A DNA stretch of 64,000 bases from Fibrobacteria bacterium (GTDB taxonomy: Bacteria; Fibrobacterota; Fibrobacteria; UBA5070): the NCBI GenBank assembly GCA_020633825.1, contig JACKCV010000007.1:5448-69447 (forward strand). The letters are read 5' to 3'. This document shows positions 8,753-20,700 of the stretch, in pieces (the stretch's first letter is position 1; each line of letters begins with the position of its first letter). Below the pieces are notes generated by a model, which was not told the DNA's origin, ran no database searches, and saw only the letters and a list, made by a program, of their open reading frames with translations. The position numbers and the translations under genes were made by a program.

Positions 8753-10597
8753 ATGTTCCATACCGATGTCCTGGTCGTGGGCGGTGGACACGCCGCCATC
8801 GAAGCCGCTGCGGCCGCGGTACGCGTCGGGGTCGACGTTCTCCTGGTGACCCAGGATCTCGAGGCCATCGGCCGAATGAGTTGCAATCCCGCCATCGGAG
8901 GCGTGGCCAAAGGGCAACTGGTGCGTGAAATCGACGCCTTGGGCGGACTGATGGGGGAGGCCGCCGACGCCAACGGCATCCACTTCCGGATGTTGAACGC
9001 CTCGCGCGGTGCCGCGGTCTGGGGGCCCCGCGCCCAACAGGACATGGATGGATATTCCTCCTGGATGCGCCGACGCCTGGAAGCGATGCCTCGCCTGACC
9101 TTGCGCCAAGCCGAAGTGGAGCGGATCGAACCGCTCAGCGATGGATTCCTGGTGGGTTTGTCCGACGGCGAGGATTTGCGGGTGCGCAAAGTGGTGCTCA
9201 CCACGGGGACCTTCGCCTCCGCGTGCCTCCATCGGGGGGGGGATTGCTGGGACGGGGGACGGGTGGGGGAGCCGCCTGCTCGCGCCATCTCGACGACCCT
9301 GCAGGAGCTCGGATTCTCCCTGCGTCGACTGAAAACGGGAACACCCTCGCGATTGGATCGTTCCACGATCGATTGGGCTTTGACCGATCCCCAGCCCGGC
9401 GACGAGAGGCCCTGGGCCTTCTCGACGCGTTCGGGAACGGTGCGGAATCTCGTCGAATGCGCGATCGTCCGCACCGGACCGGACACCCATGCCGCCTTGC
9501 GCTCCGGATTCGATCGCTCCCCGCTGTTCAACGGCCAGATCACGGGGATCGGTCCACGGTATTGCCCCTCCATCGAGGACAAGGTCCACCGGTTTCCGGA
9601 GCGCGAAAGCCACCAGCTTTTCCTGGAGCCGGAGGGTCTCGGGAACGAGCGGGTGTATGTGAACGGGTTTTCCTCTTCGCTTCCCGAGGATGTTCAGGAC
9701 GCCGCTCTGCGCACCATCCCGGCCCTGGCGGGATGTCGGGTGATCCGATACGGGTACGCGGTGGAGTACGACGCCATCGATGCCACAAGATTGCACCCCA
9801 CCTTGGAGGCGCGCCACCGCCCGGGTTTCTTCGTGGCGGGACAGACCTGCGGAACCTCGGGATACGAGGAGGCCGCCGCCCAAGGGTTGGTGGCCGGGGC
9901 GAACGCGGCCTTGTCGGTGCTCGGGAAAAAGCCCTTCCTGCCGGACCGAGCGGGTTCGTACATCGGCGTCCTGGTCGACGATCTGACCTCCCTGGTCCTG
10001 GACGAGCCCTATCGGTTGTTCACTTCGCGTGCCGAGCATCGACTGCACTTGCGCCACGACAACGCCGAAGAGCGCCTGGTCCCCATCGGGAGAGAAGCGG
10101 GGCTGGTCTCCGATGCCTCCTGGGAGGCTTTCCAGGAGACGCGATCCGCCATTGGAACGGTTCAGCGACTGTTGTCGTCGACCAAGGTGACTCCCGATCA
10201 GTGTTCGGACTTCCTCCGGCGAAGGGACTCCCAGGCCTTGGAACGAAGTGCCACCTTGATGGACCTGGCGCGCCGTCCCGGAATCGATCTGGAGGATCTC
10301 CTGGCAGCCTTCGCTCCGGATGGTGTGAACGGTGCCTTCGATCGGCTGGCATGTCTGGCCCTGGAAAGCGCCATCCGCTATGCCGGGTTCTTCGAGCGCG
10401 AGGCCAGAACCCGGGAGCGGGTCCGCAAGATGTCCGGGTGTGCGCTCCCCCCCGACATCGATTGGGCGCATGTCGACGGGCTCTCGATTGAGGCGCGCCA
10501 AACCCTGGCGCGGGAGAAGCCGGTCACGGTGGGGGAGGCCGCTCGCCTACCGGGAGTTCGCCCGGCGGATGTCGAGGTGTTGCTGCTGCGGATCTGA
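8753..10597 (+). CDS. mnmG: tRNA uridine-5-carboxymethylaminomethyl modification enzyme MnmG (GidA)
   Basis: The 614-residue protein matches MnmG in length and motifs: N-terminal FAD site VVGGGHAAIEA (residues 8-18), SCNPAIGG with the catalytic-site Cys, GQLVREIDALGG, LKTGTPSRLD, YCPSIEDKV, the YVNGFSSSLP segment, CGTSGYEEAAAQG, and SRAEHRLHLRHDNA. With MnmE it installs the cmnm5U34 modification on tRNA using FAD, methylene-THF and glycine. I chose the ATG at 8753, which places the FAD motif at the usual distance from the N-terminus; no convincing ribosome site precedes it, and an upstream in-frame start at 8705 would add 16 atypical residues. A run of nine G (9234-9242) lies inside the reading frame, which stays intact there. 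Confidence 0.97.
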   Translation: MFHTDVLVVGGGHAAIEAAAAAVRVGVDVLLVTQDLEAIGRMSCNPAIGGVAKGQLVREIDALGGLMGEAADANGIHFRMLNASRGAAVWGPRAQQDMDGYSSWMRRRLEAMPRLTLRQAEVERIEPLSDGFLVGLSDGEDLRVRKVVLTTGTFASACLHRGGDCWDGGRVGEPPARAISTTLQELGFSLRRLKTGTPSRLDRSTIDWALTDPQPGDERPWAFSTRSGTVRNLVECAIVRTGPDTHAALRSGFDRSPLFNGQITGIGPRYCPSIEDKVHRFPERESHQLFLEPEGLGNERVYVNGFSSSLPEDVQDAALRTIPALAGCRVIRYGYAVEYDAIDATRLHPTLEARHRPGFFVAGQTCGTSGYEEAAAQGLVAGANAALSVLGKKPFLPDRAGSYIGVLVDDLTSLVLDEPYRLFTSRAEHRLHLRHDNAEERLVPIGREAGLVSDASWEAFQETRSAIGTVQRLLSSTKVTPDQCSDFLRRRDSQALERSATLMDLARRPGIDLEDLLAAFAPDGVNGAFDRLACLALESAIRYAGFFEREARTRERVRKMSGCALPPDIDWAHVDGLSIEARQTLAREKPVTVGEAARLPGVRPADVEVLLLRI

Positions 10598-10655
10598 ACA
10601 CCTTCCGACCTGGTTCGGGTTGCCCCAACCCTCGCTCGAGTCGGGCAAACGAATC

Positions 10656-11480
10656 CTAGAGTTCGCCCTGCTTGGCTTTCGCCGCTTCCTTGGCGCGCAA
10701 CTTCTCGAACTTGGCTTGGGCCTTGTCGATGTACTTGAGGGCTCCGACGATGCGATCGGCAAAAGGTGCCGCCAAGGTGGAGTCCATGCGGAGCGTGTCG
10801 AGGGTTTCGCGAGCACGGTCGAACTGGTCGAGCTGGGCGTAGGCACGGGCCACATCCAGGCGTGCCTGGGGGACATCCTTGGATTGGGGGTATTCCTGGA
10901 ACAGGAGGTTGTAGTACATGGTAGCCGCCAACGGCTCGTCCATGCGCAGGTACAACTGGGCCGTCTTGAAACGGCGCAACGCCATTTTCTCCTGGAGGGC
11001 GATCAGGTCCGCCTTGGCGGAATCGGTATGGGGAGCAGCGGGGAAGTCGTAGAGGTAGGCGTTGTATCGCTTGATGGCACTGGCGGTGAGGCCGGGATCG
11101 CGATCCCACGAGGGAGACTGCTCCCATGCGCTGCGGCAGATCTTCCAGCGAGCCTCTTCCAGATGTGCGGAATGCTCGTAGTTCTCGACCAGGATTCCGA
11201 ACTCGGTTTCTGCTTCCATCCACTGCTCGCTGCGGAAATGGCTTTCGGCGAGCTTGTATTGGGCATCTTCGATGAAATCGTAGCCATTGCAGGAAATGGT
11301 GATGTCGCGAAGGATTTCCTGTGCCTGGACGTCCTTGCCTTTTTCGAAGGCCTTCGATGCCTTGTCGTACTTCTCGCGGCAGACCTTCTCGGGACTGGCG
11401 GCGACCTTCGACTTGGAGCAGGAGGATAGGACGGGAACGAGGGCCAGGGCTGCGAGCGTGGCCAGACGGATGTGCCTCAT
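10656..11480 (-). CDS. bamD: Outer-membrane assembly lipoprotein BamD
   Basis: The 274-residue protein has a lipoprotein signal with lipobox LSSC (Cys near residue 21) and five TPR-like helical pairs, e.g. YDKASKAFEKGKDVQAQEIL, AQYKLAESHFRSEQWMEAET, and RFKTAQLYLRMDEPLAATMY, the order and length expected for BamD/YfiO. BamD is the essential lipoprotein partner of BamA in the beta-barrel assembly machine and helps recruit substrate C-termini. The charged Lys/Ala/Glu C-terminal helix is common in the family. It is monocistronic here, divergent from nifJ. Assignment to BamD rather than another TPR lipoprotein rests on architecture and size. Confidence 0.85.
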   Translation of the reverse strand: MRHIRLATLAALALVPVLSSCSKSKVAASPEKVCREKYDKASKAFEKGKDVQAQEILRDITISCNGYDFIEDAQYKLAESHFRSEQWMEAETEFGILVENYEHSAHLEEARWKICRSAWEQSPSWDRDPGLTASAIKRYNAYLYDFPAAPHTDSAKADLIALQEKMALRRFKTAQLYLRMDEPLAATMYYNLLFQEYPQSKDVPQARLDVARAYAQLDQFDRARETLDTLRMDSTLAAPFADRIVGALKYIDKAQAKFEKLRAKEAAKAKQGEL

Positions 11481-11631
11481 AGGGAATGCAATGTAGTCTC
11501 CCGCGGTCGGTGCGCCCTCCCCACCTCTCCCTCAAGTGGAAAATTGGATCGATTGGTCCGAAAGACTTCCTAATTGGACTCCAGCATCTTAAATTTCCCG
11601 GAGCCGTTAATCCGGAAAGGGGAAATCTGGC

Positions 11632-15185
<3,554 letters not shown>

Positions 15186-15189
<4 letters not shown>

Positions 15190-16193
15190 TGGTCCAGACC
15201 AACACGACCTGGATGGGTCTGTCCCTGCGCAACCCGCTGGTGGCTTCGGCATCCCCCTTGACCCGCAAGGTCGAGGGGGCGAAGCGGCTGGCGGATGCCG
15301 GGGTGGGTGCCATCGTGATGTATTCCCTGTTCGAGGAGCAGTTCCTCCACGAATCGAAGGAATTCGACCATTTCCTGTCCCGGGCCACCCACGCCCATCC
15401 CGAAGCGTTGGACTACTTCCCCGACCTGGGGAACTACAACCTTGGCCCCGACGAGTACCTCAAGCATCTCGAGCAGGTGGTCAAGTCCGTCGACGTCCCC
15501 GTGGTGGGCAGCCTCAACGGGTGCACCAAGGGCGGCTGGACCGAATGGGCCAAACGCATCGAGGAAGCGGGAGCGCAGGCTCTCGAGCTGAACGTGTACC
15601 AGGTCGCCTCCGATCCCGATATCACCAGCGGAACCCTCGAGGAGAAGCTCGGTGATCTCGTGGTGGACGTCGCCAGTCGGGTGAAGATCCCGGTGAGCGT
15701 CAAGCTTTCCCCCTTCTTCACGTCCCTTCCCAATCTGGCGTGGCGGATCACCTTGGCCGGAGCCAAGGGCGTCACCTTGTTCAACCGCTTCCTGCAGCCG
15801 GATCTCGATCCGGACCAGTTGGCGGTCGTTCCCCAGGCGACCCTCTCCAGCTCCGACGACCTTCGCCTGCCCTTGCGGTGGACCGCCATCCTGGCGGGGC
15901 GGGTTCCCGCCCAGATCGCCCTTTCGGGCGGTGTGCACAACGCGAAGGACTTCGTGAAGGCCGTCATGGCCGGTGCCCAGGTGGTCCAGGTGGCTTCGGA
16001 GCTTCTCCAAAACGGGCCTCAGCGCGCGCGGGAGATCGTCGACGGCGCCGTGGCCTGGATGACCGAGAAGGAATACGACTCCTTCGACCAGATGCGCGGC
16101 TCCATGAGCCAGGCGAAGGTCGCCGAGCCTTGGCTGTTCGAACGGGCGCACTACATGAAGGCCCTTTCCTCGTTGGACGATCGGTTCGTCTGA
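15186..16193 (+). CDS. Dihydroorotate dehydrogenase-like FMN protein coupled to nifJ
   Basis: The 335-residue protein has the DHOD/TIM-barrel pattern: GLSLRNPLVASASPLTRKVE at the N-terminus, the second-strand motif VVGSLNGC, an ALELNVY strand corresponding to the catalytic ELNxSCP region, the lysine strand VSVKLSP, and the glycine-rich phosphate site IALSGGVHN followed by GAQVVQVASELL. True DHODs have ELNVSCPN; here the Cys/Ser-containing segment is replaced by NVYQVASD, so a pyrimidine role is doubtful. Similar genes are often found next to PFOR genes in anaerobes. The ATG at 15186 overlaps the nifJ stop (ATGA), with a second ATG at 15189, so the two are translationally coupled and closed by one terminator. 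It may use reduced ferredoxin to reduce an unknown substrate; this is inference. Confidence 0.85.
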
Positions 16194-16220
16194 CCGTTCC
16201 ATCCCAGCCATGAACCACGA

Positions 16221-16256
16221 GCCCGTCCCGGAATCCTCCGGGGCGGGCTTTCTTTT
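16221..16256 (+). terminator. Rho-independent terminator of the nifJ operon
   Basis: A strong GC hairpin (left arm 16221-16232, right arm 16237-16248, 4-base loop, one G-T pair) is followed by TTTCTTTT at 16249-16256. It lies 27 bases after the DHOD-like stop codon. Confidence 0.9.
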
Positions 16257-16459
16257 GGGAATCCCCGTCCACGACACGGGGGGCGCCGGCGGTAGGATCT
16301 CGGTCCCTGCCACCGGCCCGATTCCCCGGGACGATTCCGGAACCACCTCAAGACGGATTCCGTGATCCCGGATCCGCGTTGCGGATCCCCGGTGCCGTCG
16401 GCGGGGAGGTTTCCGGTTCCGTCCGAGTCAACAATTTGTGGCCAAGGAGCCCCGGAAAC

Positions 16460-16468
16460 TGGTACAAT
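16460..16468 (+). promoter_or_regulatory. Possible extended -10 promoter element
   Basis: TGG-TACAAT at 16460-16468 fits an extended -10 (TGnTAnAAT-like) element, eight bases before an ATG at 16477; no good -35 hexamer lies at 17 bases. A TACAAT also occurs at 37298-37303 just before the second subtilase gene. If both are promoters, transcripts would start at or very near the ATG (leaderless). The 16257-16459 stretch holds nothing else recognisable. Confidence 0.35.
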
Positions 16469-16476
16469 CGGCGTCA

Positions 16477-16602
16477 ATGATCCCTTCCTCGCCATCCAAG
16501 CGACGTCCGAGTCCCGATCGCGGGACCGTTCCCGGCCGTCGGCGCCGCAAGGTCGGGGCGTCGGGTGGTCGATGGACGGTTTCCGTCGAAGGACGGTGGT
16601 GA
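16477..16602 (+). CDS. Possible 41-codon leader ORF
   Basis: An ATG directly downstream of the possible -10 element opens a 41-residue, Arg/Ser/Pro-rich reading frame that ends with TGA one base before the GTG start of the membrane protein gene. It could be a leader peptide coupling translation, the true N-terminus of the next protein with a frameshift, or chance. No family resemblance and no ribosome site. Confidence 0.2.
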   Translation: MIPSSPSKRRPSPDRGTVPGRRRRKVGASGGRWTVSVEGRW

Positions 16603-16603
16603 C

Positions 16604-17341
16604 GTGGGGGTGTTCCCGAGACATCAGAAGCCTGCGCCGAAGCCCGCTTCCAAGGCTTCGGCGGGGAGCTTCGTGATCCCGATCCTGGGCTTGGCCTTGG
16701 TGGGGTTCCTGGCGGTCTCCATCGCGCGTTCGATCAAGGTCGCGAGTCCCGCTCCCGTGTCCAGGATCGATGCCTGGATGCAGCGGCCGTCGGCCGCGAG
16801 CGCTTGGGACGGTTTCCGTCACATGCGGACCCCGTCGGCCGAGGAGTTCCTCGGCACGGTTTGCAGACCCCTCGGGGAGGATTCGGGGTTGGCCAGGGTG
16901 GCCAGGCCCGAGGATCGTGTCGACTCCGTCCTGGCCATCCTCCGTCCGGACGCCACGGAGCCGGAGCGGATCGAAGGGCTGGAGGGGCGTCTCGGCGAGA
17001 CCTACGGGGTGGCTTTGAAGGGGCGTGTTTCGGAGGGGCTCACCCTCGGGGAGCTGCTGGCGATCATCAACGGTCTTGCGGTGAAGGGGGCTTCCGGATC
17101 TGTGACGAAATCCGTCAAATCGGGAGCCGGGCCTTCGGGGCCCCAAGGCGATTTCGAGGCTCTCCGCAGGATGGACAGCCTGAAGGCGTACGTCTCCCGC
17201 GCCGAGGAGCTGGATCGACGCCGTCGTTCGGATTCCCTGGCGGTCGCCTTGCGGACGAAGGCGATCCTCGACTCGCTCCGCTCGCTGGGTGTGTCCATAC
17301 AGAATTCGGAACTGAGGGGCACCCGAAGCTCCGCACCCTGA
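16604..17341 (+). CDS. Single-pass membrane protein of unknown function
   Basis: With a GTG start at 16604 (GAAGGA ribosome-like site about ten bases upstream) the protein has 245 residues. It has a Pro/Lys/Ala-rich cytoplasmic stub, one transmembrane helix (VIPILGLALVGFLAVSIA), then an extracytoplasmic region with several short amphipathic helices and a charged, Arg/Asp-rich C-terminal segment of possible coiled coil. An earlier in-frame GTG at 16565 is possible. I recognise no family. It follows the nifJ terminator as a separate unit. Confidence 0.5.
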   Translation: MGVFPRHQKPAPKPASKASAGSFVIPILGLALVGFLAVSIARSIKVASPAPVSRIDAWMQRPSAASAWDGFRHMRTPSAEEFLGTVCRPLGEDSGLARVARPEDRVDSVLAILRPDATEPERIEGLEGRLGETYGVALKGRVSEGLTLGELLAIINGLAVKGASGSVTKSVKSGAGPSGPQGDFEALRRMDSLKAYVSRAEELDRRRRSDSLAVALRTKAILDSLRSLGVSIQNSELRGTRSSAP

Positions 17342-17744
17342 TCCTCGTCCATCCGGAGTGATGCCGGAAATTGGCCGTGGGTCGCGGCAAGCGGGACCCG
17401 GGATTTGTCGCCAAGGGCCGGAAACCAGACCGATGGTCCTATCCTCGAAACGGCACTTCAAGAAGCATCGGGGCGAAATCCGTGCGGAACACGCCAGCGG
17501 CATCGCACAGTTGCCATTTGGCACCGGTTTGCTTTATCTTGTTGAACGTATCCTGATCGGCATCCCCTACGGGAAGGGTCTTCCCTGGATCCCGATCCAC
17601 TCCCACTCGCACCACAACAATTCCACGCAAGGGACCTGAATTCCTGGCATCGTGTCGCACGTGCTCTTCGCATGGTGAGGCATACCCCAGGAATTTTTCC
17701 GGACGCTTGGATTGTGTTTTGAACCTCGCTGGATTGGAGTTCAA
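17342..17744. other. Intergenic region with a gene-like fragment on the minus strand
   Basis: About 400 bases between the membrane protein and the giant protease. The middle part (about 17440-17640) is less GC-rich than its surroundings and carries a short minus-strand reading frame described separately. The TTG/TTT-rich stretch at 17695-17744, directly before the protease ATG, should contain its promoter, but no clear -35/-10 pair is visible and there is no strong ribosome site (GGAGTTCAA only). Confidence 0.35.
17439..17630 (-). pseudogene. Possible remnant or very small gene, unknown
   Basis: A 63-codon minus-strand frame, with a TTG start at 17630 preceded by AGGAATTCAGG, reads like globular protein: a beta strand (GIVVVRVGVDRDPG), a helix (DQDTFNKIKQTG) and a second strand pair (AKWQLCDAAGVFRTDFAP). 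Its composition is unlike the Arg/Pro-rich shadow frames of this GC-rich genome. It may be the end of a larger decayed gene, since the same frame stays open upstream to 17771 without protein-like character. Family unknown. Confidence 0.3.
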
Positions 17745-20700
17745 ATGTCCAACGTCCTGAGTCGCATACACGGCACCTTTGCCCTGGGAATCGCCCTAGT
17801 GATGGGGTTGGGCAGCACCGCCGCGGCCATTCGCCCGCACTCCGAAGGTGATCAAGGAGCCAAGGCTCGTCATCAGGGCGTCCGCGCACACGGGAACGCA
17901 CAGGATCCCTGGGCGCGTGGGTTTCGCCAGCAAGTTCGCCCGGAGAATTTCACCCGCGAAATCGGGGACTCCTGGGTGGGGCTCCGGGTCCCCATGGCCC
18001 AAGCGGACCTCGGGGCCTGGATCGGCGAACGCCTCAATCAGTCCCTCCGGCAGAGGGGGACCTACCTGCAGGTCGACCGTGTTGCCAAGGACGACCTGGG
18101 ATGGAGCCATGTCCGTCTGCAGCAGATGTCGGCAGGGATGCCTCTGATCGGATCCCAGATCCTGGTCCACGTCGACCCTTCGGGCGTGGTGAGGTCCGTT
18201 GGCGGTCGTTTGCATTCGAAGTTGAAACTCTCGAACAAGCAGGTGCTCGGTGCGAAGGAGGCCGGTTCGCGTGGACTCGGCCAACTCCTGGATCCTTCCG
18301 CTTCCAAGGTGCTTGGGTCCCCCCGTTTGGTGATCTTGGACGGACTCGTTTCATGGGAAGTCCAACTTGCCGACGAGGCAGGGAAGCCGGAATTCCTGGT
18401 ATACCTCGACGCCCAGACCGGCGCTGTGATCCACGAGCGAGGGCTGAAGGTCCACGCCGTTCCTGATCCCGCAGGCAACTCCGCGACCGTCACCGGCGAC
18501 CTGCTCGCCGGCGAAGGAGGGGCTTCCGTTCAGATCCAGGGCTGGAGCAACCTGGACGGGACCCACTTTCTCCATTCCTCGCCCGCCAAATGGGGCGTCT
18601 ACGACGAAGATGCAGCGGCCTGGTCCCAGAAGGCCTCCGCTAGCTGGGGTTCCTCCGATCCCGCCGCCGTGAGTCTGGCGAACAACATGCAGGCCGTGCA
18701 GGAATACACCTCCACCGTGTTGGGACGGAATTCCTGGAACGATGTCGGAAGTCTCCTGCAAGCGACCGTTCATGTGGGAACCTCCTACGTCAATGCCTAC
18801 TGGGATGGCAGCACCCTGAATTTCGGGGATGGCAACGGGGTCGATGCCGCACCCTTGACCGTTCTCGACGTCGTGGCCCACGAATTCGGCCATGCCATCA
18901 CGCAGTCCACCTCCGATCTCGTGTATTCCTACGAATCCGGTGCCCTGAACGAATCCTACTCCGACATCATGGGTGTCCTGGTCGAGTTCCATTCCCAACC
19001 AGATGGTCGGATTGCCTATCCCGGGCGCACCGCGAGCGCCGGTGATTGGCTGATGGGAGAGGATTGCTGGCTTTCGGATGTCGCCCTCCGCGACCTCCGG
19101 GACCCCCAACGATACGGGCAGCCCTCCTACTACCTCGGGACCAATTGGTATACCGGATCGAGCGACAACGGTGGCGTCCACACCAACAGCGGTGTCCAGA
19201 ACCATGCCTTCTACCTCCTTTCCGAAGGGGGATCGGGAACCAACGACGGACACCCCTACGCGGTCACCGCGCTTGGAATCGAAGCGGCGGGACGCGTGGC
19301 CATGTACGCCAACATGTACCTGTTGACCAGTGGTTCCAATTACCAAGATTCCCGCGACGCCTGGATCCAGGCCGCATCCGTTCTGGGGATCGCCACCGAG
19401 CCGGTGGAACAGGCATGGGCCGCGGTGGGTGTTCTTCCCCAAGTCGCGGTTCCTGTCCTTGGACCGGAAATCCTCGAAGGTGGAACCATCGCCCGAGGAC
19501 TCTCGAAGGCATTCTCCTTCACCTTGTTCAACCAGGGAACCGGCGTCCTGCAAGTGGATTCGATCAAGATCACCGGAATCCATGGAACGTACTCCGGTCT
19601 GCAGTCGTTCACTTTGGCCGGGAACCAGAACCGCGACCTGGTCGTTCTATGGGATGCAACCACGGATGGGGCCTTCGAAGAAACCATCCGGGTTTGGGCC
19701 GATCACGCCCAGGATCCCGCTGCGCAGGCCTTGCTCCGCGTCCGTGTCGGCGACCCGGCTTCCTTGGTGGTCACACCGCTATCCATCCAGCGTTCGATGC
19801 TGGTCGGCGAGACCGCGCAGGACCAGCTCACCCTTCGCAATGAAGGGGTCGCGGATCTCCAATGGACCCTCTCCGAGGAATTCCCCACTTCTCTGGTCGC
19901 TCCCGTCGTGTATTCCGCGGCCCACCACCGTTTGCGGGAAAAGGGAGAGCTGAGCCTGGCCGGCAAGCCTGTGCAAGGCCTCCGGGGAGGCCCGGACGCG
20001 GCCGGCTACCGTTGGATGGACTCCAACGATCCGGCTGGCCCTCGTCCTGCCTGGTCCTCGATCGCCGCTACCGGCAACTTGCTCTCGACGGTTTCCAATT
20101 GCGACGATTGCTACGAATCCGTCACGTTCCCCTTCCCCTTCCACGGCTCGACCTGGCCCAGCGTCTACGTGTCCTCGAACGGATACGTGACCGTCGGGGC
20201 GGGAGCCTCGACCTACTCGAACGTTCCCCTGCCATCGACCTCCGCTCCGGCCAGCATGATCGCCCCCTACTGGGACGACCTCTATCCCGGATCCCAGGGG
20301 AACGTGTACGCCGAGGTCCGTTCCGATCGCCTCATCGTCGAATGGAACAATGTCCGCTTGTACGGCGGTTCCGAGAGCGTCACGATGCAGGCGCACTTGT
20401 TCCGCAACGGTCGGATCGAATTCCAGTATCTGTCTGTACCGACCACGAGCTCCTACACGGTGGGAATCCAGGATCCCACTCGTGCGATCGGCTTCTCGGT
20501 GGCGTACAATGCCATCTACCTGGGCGCGAACATGGCCATCGCGATCCAGAAGGGCTCCTCCTGGCTGTCGGTTCCGACCACCTCCGGAACCTTGGCCGGC
20601 GGAGAGGAGACCACCGTGGCTGTCGAGTTCGACGCCGCGAATCTCACCTCGGGTTTGTATTCGACCACCCTCAAGGTGGAGCCCGCCGATGGTAGCGGGG

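Noticed and set aside
11520..11631. A defined -35/-10 pair for nifJ
   Set aside because: Several partial hexamers (TTGGTC, TTGGAC, TTAAAT) exist, but none has an acceptable spacer.
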